From the NCBI RefSeq assembly GCF_022352215.1, contig NZ_JAKRWF010000003.1, positions 522,008 through 586,007 of the forward strand: a DNA stretch of 64,000 bases, given 5' to 3'. Position 1 is the stretch's first letter. Every line of letters starts with the position of its first letter. Shown here one piece after another: positions 1 through 7,649 of the stretch. A program made the position numbers and the translations under genes. Source of the DNA: Flavihumibacter cheonanensis. GTDB lineage: Bacteria > Bacteroidota > Bacteroidia > Chitinophagales > Chitinophagaceae. The notes beneath the pieces are model-generated. The model had not been told where the DNA came from and ran no database searches. It saw only the letters and a list, made by a program, of their open reading frames with translations.

Positions 1-14
1 GTTTTATGGATACG

Positions 15-929
15 TTATCTCAACCTGGTGAAAAGAGGAAAACCAATTACTTTCAATAATACCGCTTTACCACGACTAATTCCATATCCTTCGGTTGGTT
101 TCCAGGAAGTGAAGTTCATTAGCCTATACAGTTCCAATGCTTTGGGTCGGTTGTAGGTTGCTAGCGTCAATAAAGACGACATCAGAAAAGTACAAAACAG
201 TTGTTGATTTCTTTCATAAGCAGCCGGGTAATGCTCCCGAATATTTTTTAGAAAATGAAGCCTGGTGAGAATCAGCTGACTCCATCTTCTGGACGGATCA
301 GACTGCGAAATCTGGCCACTTATACGATCCCGGAGAATGGTATAAGAATTGGTATCAAACATAACGGGGCAACCAGCTAGCAATAACCGAAACATGAGGT
401 CAGTTTCCTGAGAACTCTGGATGGATTCATTCCAGCCACTCACCTTGTTTAACCATTCTTTACTCCAGAGATTGGAGCAGGTAGTTCCAGCTTTCCCTAT
501 AAAGGCAGCGAGATAAGGATCCGCTTCCTGAAGCTCATAAGTATATTTTTCTCCGTTTACTTTAAGCCTGGTTGCCTTTGCAGCGACAAAACCCGAAAAC
601 CCGGTTTTTTTTATCGTTGTCAGTTGAAGGCTTATTTTGGTGGGTAATAGCAAGTCATCTGCATCCAGAAACTGGATCCACTCACCAGTTGCTTTTTGCA
701 GTCCACAATTTCTGGCAGCATTCGCCCCCTTTTTTGATTCTTCCAAAATCAACAGATCAGGATAGAGGGTTTCGCGTAATGTTTGTAGGTAATAGAGGGT
801 CTCATCCGTAGAATTGTTATTTACACAAATCACTTCCAGGGGGTGATATGTCTGCTCATAGACAGATTTCAGGCATTCTCCAATAAAACTGGCAACATTA
901 TAGCAGGGAATGATGACAGAAACGAGCAT
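15..929 (-). CDS. Family 2 glycosyltransferase
   Basis: Predicted inverting GT-A glycosyltransferase of 304 residues that adds a sugar from a nucleotide donor during surface polysaccharide assembly on the cytoplasmic face of the inner membrane. The N-terminus shows the GT2 start (VSVIIPCYN), then the NNNSTDET loop, and the DXD-type metal/donor site FLDADD near residue 92. No membrane segment is obvious, so it probably acts as a soluble or peripheral enzyme. It lies 5 bases after the acetyltransferase gene at 935-1591 and is the last visible gene of the minus-strand polysaccharide locus; the locus continues past the left edge. The sugar and linkage cannot be told from the sequence. The family call is firm and the role comes from context. 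Confidence 0.9.
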   Translation of the reverse strand: MLVSVIIPCYNVASFIGECLKSVYEQTYHPLEVICVNNNSTDETLYYLQTLRETLYPDLLILEESKKGANAARNCGLQKATGEWIQFLDADDLLLPTKISLQLTTIKKTGFSGFVAAKATRLKVNGEKYTYELQEADPYLAAFIGKAGTTCSNLWSKEWLNKVSGWNESIQSSQETDLMFRLLLAGCPVMFDTNSYTILRDRISGQISQSDPSRRWSQLILTRLHFLKNIREHYPAAYERNQQLFCTFLMSSLLTLATYNRPKALELYRLMNFTSWKPTEGYGISRGKAVLLKVIGFPLFTRLR

Positions 930-934
930 CCGTA

Positions 935-1591
935 TTACCTGTTAAATTCTATTTTAGATGCATCTTTCAAAAAGGGCAACTGCAGGATATTCTGAATATC
1001 CAGTTCCCACCATTTGCTATTAAGTAGATGTTGAATCACATCATCTGAAAAACGCTTGCCGATAACTTTAGCTGGTACGCCTGCTACGATGGTATATGGT
1101 TCTACATTCTTTACAACTACAGCGCCGGCACCAATTATGGCTCCCGTTCCAATTTTAACTCCTTCCAGGATAAGAACGTTAGCGGATATTAGAACATCAT
1201 GTCCGATTTCTACCATTTTTTCGACACCAGTTAAAATATCCGAATCATTTATTAACCCCCTTCCACTTGAATAAAAGAGAGGACTTGTTGAAAGCATATG
1301 TTTTGGATGTGCAGCTAAGCCTATTTTAACTCCTGAAGAAATAGAACAAAAATCACCTATTGAACTGGTATTATAAATAAGTGTGGAATTCCCAATATAT
1401 AGCCCTCTTCCCAAATACGCAGGATCACCTTTCAAATCACAATCTGTTTCAATTACACTATAAGCCTGAATCTTTTTTTCCCAGGAAGGATTCAAAAGAC
1501 TCTTGATATTCCGATTGTTTAGCCGCTCTTGTTGCTTCTTGAGGGCATAAGTCAACCTCCAAAAAGAAAACAACTGTCGCATTATATGCAT
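935..1591 (-). CDS. CatB/Vat-like hexapeptide-repeat O-acetyltransferase
   Basis: Left-handed beta-helix acyltransferase of 218 residues, likely O-acetylating a sugar of the polysaccharide with acetyl-CoA. About 70 N-terminal residues precede the hexapeptide repeats ([LIV]-G-x-x-x-x), followed by the segment [15 protein letters not shown], which resembles the active-site loop of xenobiotic (CatB/Vat) acetyltransferases. The repeats [17 protein letters not shown] and the closing [11 protein letters not shown] are typical of the family. It sits between the GT-B transferase gene (4-base gap) and the GT2 gene (5-base gap), consistent with decoration of the same glycan. A second ATG at the fourth codon is also possible. 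The acceptor is unknown. Confidence 0.87.
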   Translation of the reverse strand: MHIMRQLFSFWRLTYALKKQQERLNNRNIKSLLNPSWEKKIQAYSVIETDCDLKGDPAYLGRGLYIGNSTLIYNTSSIGDFCSISSGVKIGLAAHPKHMLSTSPLFYSSGRGLINDSDILTGVEKMVEIGHDVLISANVLILEGVKIGTGAIIGAGAVVVKNVEPYTIVAGVPAKVIGKRFSDDVIQHLLNSKWWELDIQNILQLPFLKDASKIEFNR

Positions 1592-1595
1592 AATA

Positions 1596-2969
1596 TCAAT
1601 AAACTTGAGGAATTGAAAAGGTTGAAAAAAAGATATCTCTTTCAGGCTCTTTATGTGAGTGGAGTAGTTCTTCCATTCGGCAGATTGGATCTTCCCCAGA
1701 ATCCAATTTATAGGCTACGCCGGCAGCAATTACATCTTCTACAAACCCTTTGTATTTACTATCTACATCAAGGCAAAAACTTACCGTACTAGTTTCAACT
1801 GCTTCAAAAAGGGTATTTGAAAAAATACTTACCTGAATAGTAGCCTTTTGCAAGCACTGGAAAATATTTGTGTTTTTGTCAATTATCTCAAGCAGTTCGT
1901 ATCCTTTAAAAGCATCATCGTAAACCGCGTTATTGGGGTCGCCTGGATGAGGTTTAATCCATAATTTCCAGCCTGGATGTCTAAGTATGTGTTCATATAG
2001 CTGCTTAATATAAGGAATGAAAAAAGACTGCGTACCAGTACTAAGGGTAACCAGCACCACTTTTTCTTTGGGAGAAGAAAACATAGTCAAATCAGGTCGT
2101 TTGATAAAGTCACCAACCACCTTTATCTTATTTTCTGAAAATTCAAACCCCTTAAGCAAAATTGATTTCCAGTAAGAACCCCATACCCATATTTCATCAG
2201 GGAGTAGAATATCTCTGTTTATTTTTTTTAGAGCTGAGGGATAAACATAAAAATTTGCGCCTTTACTGATTACCCCGTGTTGTAATTCAATCACTTTAAT
2301 TCCAGCTTTGCGAAGCGCATAAACCACTGCTTCATTCTGATACGCAGGATAAATAAAAGCCGTTGAAACATTTGATTGTTTTAAATAGAAGTAATAGAGC
2401 CTGGATTCCCACCAAAAATCATCCAGCATTTGTCTTATTTCAACTAAATCCTCAGTAGACAATGTTGGATTCTTTCGCAAGTTGTTGAAAGTTTTCCTGA
2501 TTAACTGAATACAGTCCCTATCAAAAGACCCATAAGGTATACGTGTCTTTAACCATTCAGAAATAGTAGTGTCGCAATCTATTTTAGCGCTTTCCGGGAG
2601 CATTCCTCTATAATGTATATGGCAATTTTTCCTAACAAGGAGCTCCACAATTCTTTCTATATAACTATTTTTTTCTATTCCCGATTCGGGATCCTTACTA
2701 AACCGAATAGGGCAAATGAATAAATACTTTTGATCAGGTTTGAAATAATCAGAAAGTTTGTTCTTTCTGAATGCACGAAGCCGTAAATAGCTCTTTACAA
2801 TGAAGTATGGCTGCAAGAATAAACTCCTTCGGGCCATTTTTCCATTTCGCTCTGCTGGCCTGCCTAACAATGCCGATTGGATCACCCTTAGGAAATTGTA
2901 CTCTCCGGCATCAAAAACGGAGGGGTCAGAAAACATTTCAAAAAAATCAGTTTTTGAAATGCGGTTCAT
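1596..2969 (-). CDS. GT-B fold polysaccharide transferase (putative ulosonic acid transferase)
   Basis: A 457-residue protein with the look of a GT-B glycosyl- or glycerophosphotransferase. It has an N-terminal half of unclear fold, then ELQHGVIS near residue 230 and WIKPHPGD near residue 345; the LQHG and KPHP motifs recur in CDP-glycerol phosphotransferases and in several Kdo and sialic acid transferases. Its ATG overlaps the stop of the HAD phosphatase gene by one base (TGATG), so translation is probably coupled. Because the three preceding genes would make and activate a keto-sugar acid, I infer that it transfers that CMP-sugar. No membrane helix is visible. The fold is moderately sure; the donor is inference. 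Confidence 0.6.
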   Translation of the reverse strand: MNRISKTDFFEMFSDPSVFDAGEYNFLRVIQSALLGRPAERNGKMARRSLFLQPYFIVKSYLRLRAFRKNKLSDYFKPDQKYLFICPIRFSKDPESGIEKNSYIERIVELLVRKNCHIHYRGMLPESAKIDCDTTISEWLKTRIPYGSFDRDCIQLIRKTFNNLRKNPTLSTEDLVEIRQMLDDFWWESRLYYFYLKQSNVSTAFIYPAYQNEAVVYALRKAGIKVIELQHGVISKGANFYVYPSALKKINRDILLPDEIWVWGSYWKSILLKGFEFSENKIKVVGDFIKRPDLTMFSSPKEKVVLVTLSTGTQSFFIPYIKQLYEHILRHPGWKLWIKPHPGDPNNAVYDDAFKGYELLEIIDKNTNIFQCLQKATIQVSIFSNTLFEAVETSTVSFCLDVDSKYKGFVEDVIAAGVAYKLDSGEDPICRMEELLHSHKEPERDIFFSTFSIPQVY

Positions 2970-3592
2970 CAGAAAAAATTAATGGATTCAAACGAATATA
3001 TGTAACCGGTACCCAGATTTTTCAATTCAATGTTATTAAATCCGAAGAAAGCAATATTATTTCGACTTGCCGCTTCAAAATCATTATGAGCATCTCCTAT
3101 TAGAATAGTTTCTGTTGAGGGTAGCGAAAATTTTCTCAGTATATCTTCAACCAACTTTATTTTAGGTGTTGGCGAACCGTGAATAGATTCAAAAAATTCA
3201 CTAATAGCTAACTCATCACATAAATATCTGAGCTCCTTTTCATCGGATCCTGAAGCAATGAAAAACCGGTATCGTTCTCTGTTCTTTTTGATAAATTCAA
3301 GGGTTTCCTGAATTAGATTGGCAGGATCCGTCAGCCTAGCTTTCATTATTTTCGAAAAGGCATCCGCCAATTGAAGTATATCAGATGGTTCAAAGGGCTG
3401 CTGAAGGATTTGTTTATAGAAATATTCAAATTTGTGATATCTGGACAGTCCGCCATTTTGTTCATGATATTTTAATAGTTTATCAACTTTATCCTGGGGA
3501 AAATCACGCAGTGCTTCAACAAATCCAAGTTTTCGGATGGGCATGGAATCAAGGATTACCCCATCAAAGTCAAATATAATAGTCGTCACCAT
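2969..3592 (-). CDS. HAD-superfamily phosphatase
   Basis: HAD-like hydrolase of 207 residues. Motif I is FDFDGVILDS with the nucleophile and acid Asp at residues 8 and 10, and the C-terminal metal-binding motif is LIGDAHNDFEAA. An alpha-helical cap lies between them, as in subfamily IA enzymes. The gene start overlaps the end of the CMP-sugar synthetase gene by 23 bases and its stop overlaps the next ATG. By analogy with KdsC, which dephosphorylates Kdo-8-phosphate, it may dephosphorylate an ulosonate-phosphate between the aldolase and the cytidylyltransferase. It is not a KdsC homologue by size (it has a full cap domain), so that role rests on position only. Confidence 0.8.
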   Translation of the reverse strand: MVTTIIFDFDGVILDSMPIRKLGFVEALRDFPQDKVDKLLKYHEQNGGLSRYHKFEYFYKQILQQPFEPSDILQLADAFSKIMKARLTDPANLIQETLEFIKKNRERYRFFIASGSDEKELRYLCDELAISEFFESIHGSPTPKIKLVEDILRKFSLPSTETILIGDAHNDFEAASRNNIAFFGFNNIELKNLGTGYIYSFESINFF

Positions 3593-4322
3593 TTTCTTTC
3601 AGGTAATTTTCAATTGCCACTACATCTTCAGGACGGTCAACAGCCATTGATGATGAATAAAACTCAACCATTTGAACGGGTACATCAAAATCAAAAAACC
3701 GCAATATTTCAATATCCTCCTGGAACTCAAACTCCGGTTTAACTTTTATTGAGTTAAAAAGCCTCAATTGTGCCAGAGTAAAGCCATAAATACAAACCTG
3801 TTTATAATAAACAGGAGGATGTTCCTTTTTTAAACTTTTAACGCCAGGCAAGGGGAGCCTTGACATATAAAGCAACCTTCCACTGCTGTTAACCAATACC
3901 TTTGGGATGTTTATATCCCATGGATCTTCACCTTCGCGAAGTTTCGACATACCATTTATGATTGAATCCGGATACTGTTTTTTTAGTTCAGCAACCATAA
4001 GGATATCCTGAGGGTTTATGATAGGCTCATCGCCCTGAATATTCAAATAATAGTGTGCCGGAATTTTTTCTGCAGCTTCAGCCAATCGATCTGTCCCTGT
4101 AAGGTGTTCATCAGATGTCATTACTGCCTGGTATCCGGCATCGGTAACAACATTATGTATCAATTCACTTTCAGTTGCAACATAGGTATGCTCTTTGCCC
4201 AAAGCGGCAGCTACTTTTTTTGCAACTCTTAAAACCATGGGTACTCCATTAATTGGAACCAGAGGCTTTCCCGGAAAACGGGTTGACGAGTACCGTGCAG
4301 GTATAATACCAACTACTCTCAT
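3570..4322 (-). CDS. KdsB-like CMP-ulosonic acid cytidylyltransferase
   Basis: Activates a 3-deoxy-ulosonic acid by transfer to CMP from CTP, as 3-deoxy-manno-octulosonate cytidylyltransferase (KdsB) does. The 250-residue product starts MRVVGIIPARYSSTRFPGKP, the diagnostic nucleotide-binding signature, followed by NIQGDEP and a late SMAVDRPED. I start it at the ATG at 4322, one base after the preceding stop, because this is where KdsB homology begins; a longer open frame to 4484 would overlap the aldolase gene. Its place beside an aldolase and a phosphatase suggests a locus-specific paralogue rather than the housekeeping enzyme for lipid A-Kdo. The exact sugar is unknown. Confidence 0.88.
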   Translation of the reverse strand: MRVVGIIPARYSSTRFPGKPLVPINGVPMVLRVAKKVAAALGKEHTYVATESELIHNVVTDAGYQAVMTSDEHLTGTDRLAEAAEKIPAHYYLNIQGDEPIINPQDILMVAELKKQYPDSIINGMSKLREGEDPWDINIPKVLVNSSGRLLYMSRLPLPGVKSLKKEHPPVYYKQVCIYGFTLAQLRLFNSIKVKPEFEFQEDIEILRFFDFDVPVQMVEFYSSSMAVDRPEDVVAIENYLKENGDDYYI

Positions 4323-4323
4323 A

Positions 4324-5850
4324 TCAGATTTTTGAATAAAGGGAAAGCTGATCAATATTTTTATAGCGGGTGGGGGTAAGCGATACAACCCGCACACTGT
4401 TTTTCCTGAATTTCTCGAACAGCAGATCATTTTCCTTGGCAACTTCGTATTCAATGGAGCTTGGCTCAGTATTATAGCCATCAAATCCTGCTACAATGAT
4501 TTCACCTGGATTATATAACAAAGCGGTTTCCAATGCCAGTCGCAAATGCGACTCTTCTCCCTCTTTAATTAATTGCCAACGTGCCAGTTCAACTGCATTG
4601 TCTTTCATATCGACAGGTACCTGCGTACCCATCTGTCTTGGAAAAGGAGAATAAATTAATTTGTAGTCACCTTCCGGCTGATGATGTAACACATCCTCCA
4701 GCCGATCTGCTTCTTTTCCCTGTATGCAATACAGTTTTTCAACCGGGATATTTTCAAATAAGCCAGCATTTTTAGAACTGGAAAAAATAAGTACGCCAAT
4801 TTGAGCAGACTGAAAATATCTTTTTAATCCTTCCAGGTGGTGGAAAATACTTACTCCACCACCGATTACAATGCACTTTTTATTTCCAGAATCATCAAAT
4901 ACCGGCAACTTAACATTGTCTTCAATGCCTGATTTTTTATTAATCAGCGCTTGTAAAATTCCATTATAAGAATAGAATTGTTTGGTAGTCCAGTCCATCA
5001 CTTCTTTTTGAGGTAGTGAATACGCTCCCGAAACCATATAAGGTAAATTGGTTCCCCACCCATAACCTCTTCGAAGTTCTTCAAAGGCAGTAACAGCTTT
5101 GCTGAGTGCATTAAAATTAACAGAAAGTCCCGTTGAAGATAGATACGTCAGTAGCAGTTCAGTTTTTAAATTTCCCGCTCCGCGCCCCATTCCTGTGATC
5201 GTGGAGTCAATATATTCTACTCCGTTTTCAATTGCAGTAAGCGTATTAGCAAGCGCCATTTCCATATTGTTATGTCCATGAAAACCAAGACTGATACTAG
5301 TGCCTGCCTGAACTGTTTTAATTATTTGTGCAAGTTGCGCAGGCATGATTCCACCGTAAGAATCAACAAGGTATAATACATCTACAATATCATTTGGTAG
5401 CGCAGCTAATTTTTTCAAAACAGCCTCATCACCAGCAATCCTTGAAATATACATCAGATTAAATGCTACTTTAATTCCTACTTCCTTTATGGCTTTTGCC
5501 AGTGCAATTCCTTCATCTATTTTAGACGGGGCAACCGTAATTCGAACCATAGCCAGCTTGTCACTGATAGAATCGAGCAAATGTGGAATATCCCCCGGCT
5601 GTGTATTTTTTTCATCAATGATTAGTACTAATCCTTTTCTAAGTGTTTCAGCTATTCTTTGAACGAGGTAATCCGGACAATAGTAGAATCTCCCGAGATA
5701 ACCAGGCTCTGGCTTTGCCCGATAGCCGATTTCTACAAAATCAACCGGACTTTCATTCATTGCTTTAAGATAGACCTGCAGCAATTGATCTGAAAAATCC
5801 CAGTTAGTATAGTAACCACCATCCCGAAAGGTGCAATCCAATAATTTCAT
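4324..5850 (-). CDS. DRE-TIM (HMGL-like) aldolase fused to a Rossmann-like C-terminal domain
   Basis: Fusion of 508 residues. Residues 1-270 form an HMG-CoA-lyase-like aldolase barrel. It shows DCTFRDGG at residues 5-12 (catalytic Arg-Asp pair), the metal-binding HxH in GFHGHNN near residue 192, and GMGRGAGN near residue 220, all as in 4-hydroxy-2-oxovalerate aldolase. The C-terminal part (from about residue 305) begins KCIVIGGGVSI, a dinucleotide-fold-like turn, and contains IIVAGFDGYN followed by an EN..F..F stretch. That stretch faintly recalls DUF115/Maf and GT42 sialyltransferase folds; this is only a resemblance. It lies directly upstream of the CMP-sugar synthetase, so it may form a keto-acid sugar by aldol addition of a pyruvate unit. 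The aldolase part is firm, the substrate unknown. Confidence 0.75.
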   Translation of the reverse strand: MKLLDCTFRDGGYYTNWDFSDQLLQVYLKAMNESPVDFVEIGYRAKPEPGYLGRFYYCPDYLVQRIAETLRKGLVLIIDEKNTQPGDIPHLLDSISDKLAMVRITVAPSKIDEGIALAKAIKEVGIKVAFNLMYISRIAGDEAVLKKLAALPNDIVDVLYLVDSYGGIMPAQLAQIIKTVQAGTSISLGFHGHNNMEMALANTLTAIENGVEYIDSTITGMGRGAGNLKTELLLTYLSSTGLSVNFNALSKAVTAFEELRRGYGWGTNLPYMVSGAYSLPQKEVMDWTTKQFYSYNGILQALINKKSGIEDNVKLPVFDDSGNKKCIVIGGGVSIFHHLEGLKRYFQSAQIGVLIFSSSKNAGLFENIPVEKLYCIQGKEADRLEDVLHHQPEGDYKLIYSPFPRQMGTQVPVDMKDNAVELARWQLIKEGEESHLRLALETALLYNPGEIIVAGFDGYNTEPSSIEYEVAKENDLLFEKFRKNSVRVVSLTPTRYKNIDQLSLYSKI

Positions 5851-5867
5851 AGTATGAATTTAATTTT

Positions 5868-7628
5868 TCAATGTAGTAAACTGTTATACTGAAGAACCTC
5901 TTTTATTCGACCTCCTTCCAACCTTACAATACGATCTGTATGTTTCAATGTGGAGAACCGATGTGCAATAATCAGAATGGTAATGCCCGATCCTCGCAAT
6001 TGTTCAATGGTCTGATTGATTGCTTCCTCTGTTTCATTATCAAGTGCAGAGGTTGCTTCGTCCAGTATAATTAAAGAACTGTTATGATATAGCGCACGGG
6101 CAATTATTACCCGTTGTTTTTGCCCTCCACTCAGATTCTTTCCCATTTCTTCAATTTGAATCTGATAAGGATCCCTCCCATTAACAAAACCATCTAAAGA
6201 AGCTGCAATTATGGATTTATTCAATCGATCATGATCTATATCCTGTTCCAGGAATGCGATATTGGCAGCCAGGCTGCCCCGTTCCAGGTACGGCGACTGT
6301 TGAACATAACTAATTTCGTTCATCCAGGAAATTGCCTGATTCGATTCAAGTAGTTTTCCATCAATTCGAATTTCTCCACTATCCGGTTTGTAAAATCCAA
6401 TTAACAGGTTAATTAGAGTTGATTTACCAGAGCCGGATTTGCCAATTAATCCAATAATTTCCCCTTTTTTAATTTTGAGTGTGATGTCCGTAAGTACTGG
6501 CTGCTCATTTTTCCTGAATGCAAAACGAATATTATGAAATAGAATTTCTTCTTCAAAAAAAACAGGAGTCCTCTGGGAAGTTGAATTTGAAAACCACCGG
6601 TACTTATTTTCGAATACGGGCCGATATACATTAAACAGATAACTGTATTGTTCCAATTGCATAAGAGAAGGCATAATTTTCGTTAATGAAGGAATCAGTC
6701 TGTAACCAGCCGCAGCATATACTGTAATTAAGGGCAGGATTTGCGAAGGATTTCCTGAAATATATGCCGCGTAAACAAAAATTATTAGTAGCCCAAGCAC
6801 TGTGACCAATTCAAAAAGCTTGGCAGGAATCATTGCCAAAACATTGGTCTTAATATTGATCGCATTCAATGCCCTCAGAACCGATTTGTAATCGTCAATT
6901 AAACGTTCTCCTTTATTACGAAGTCGTACATCAACCATTCCGTATATCCCTCTATTACTGTTGGAATAAAGTTTTGGTGTGTGCTCATGTTGCCGTTCAC
7001 CATAAGTCTGCAGTTTTCGTTTTACCAGAAACTGAAACAGGAAAACAACTGGAAAAATAGTACCGCAAACGAGTAGTAATACCTCAATATTATAGAAGGC
7101 GATCCCAAGTGTGATAAGTGCAATCACGACTATTTCCGCAGTAATCAACAATACAGGCAAAACCAGGAACCTTGAAAAATGCTGTGGACTCTGAGTAAGT
7201 TCCCGGATAATTTTCGCAGAGTCCTGTTTTGTAACGGTTTCAAAATCAGAAGACAGATAATATTCAAATGTTTTCTCACCAATAAATTCTGCAATTTCAA
7301 AACAGAATTTGGATTGTAACTGTTGGCTATAGAGGACAAATAATGTTCTGAATACCATAAAGAGGAAACCTGTAAAAAACAAGAGCAGCAGGAATGCCCT
7401 ATTATCCCAACCAGGTAACCAGTTATTCAATACCTGCAAGAATCCCTTATTCAATAACTCCGGTTCTGCAACAGCTGAGATAATTGGAATAAACACAGCC
7501 AATCCTGCTATATCAATAATACTGGTAATCAGAATAAGCGCAAGTATCCTCCAGAGCTTCTTTCTTTTTTCTGAGGGAAGGCTCTCAAGAATCCTGTTAT
7601 AAGTAGATATTAGAATAAATTTCCGCAT
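5868..7628 (-). CDS. ABC transporter, fused permease-ATPase (PglK-like flippase)
   Basis: A 586-residue half-transporter. The N-terminal half has about six hydrophobic segments, opening with a charged stretch and IIDIAGLAVFIPII, typical of PglK-type lipid-linked oligosaccharide flippases. The C-terminal ATPase has Walker A GKSGSGKST near residue 397, signature LSGGQKQR near 499, Walker B LIILDEATSALD near 520 and an H-loop histidine (IIAHR). It would act as a homodimer in the inner membrane. No Wzx-type flippase is visible here, so it may move the polysaccharide repeat unit to the periplasm, with Wzc- and Wza-like partners next door. The transporter call is firm; the cargo is inferred from the neighbours. 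Confidence 0.85.
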   Translation of the reverse strand: MRKFILISTYNRILESLPSEKRKKLWRILALILITSIIDIAGLAVFIPIISAVAEPELLNKGFLQVLNNWLPGWDNRAFLLLLFFTGFLFMVFRTLFVLYSQQLQSKFCFEIAEFIGEKTFEYYLSSDFETVTKQDSAKIIRELTQSPQHFSRFLVLPVLLITAEIVVIALITLGIAFYNIEVLLLVCGTIFPVVFLFQFLVKRKLQTYGERQHEHTPKLYSNSNRGIYGMVDVRLRNKGERLIDDYKSVLRALNAINIKTNVLAMIPAKLFELVTVLGLLIIFVYAAYISGNPSQILPLITVYAAAGYRLIPSLTKIMPSLMQLEQYSYLFNVYRPVFENKYRWFSNSTSQRTPVFFEEEILFHNIRFAFRKNEQPVLTDITLKIKKGEIIGLIGKSGSGKSTLINLLIGFYKPDSGEIRIDGKLLESNQAISWMNEISYVQQSPYLERGSLAANIAFLEQDIDHDRLNKSIIAASLDGFVNGRDPYQIQIEEMGKNLSGGQKQRVIIARALYHNSSLIILDEATSALDNETEEAINQTIEQLRGSGITILIIAHRFSTLKHTDRIVRLEGGRIKEVLQYNSLLH

Positions 7629-7649
7629 CAGAGCAGGATTACATCACTA

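Noticed and set aside
4323..4484. Longer start for the CMP-sugar synthetase gene at 4484
   Set aside because: KdsB homology starts at MRVVGIIPARYSS (4322); the extension overlaps the aldolase gene and has no family match.
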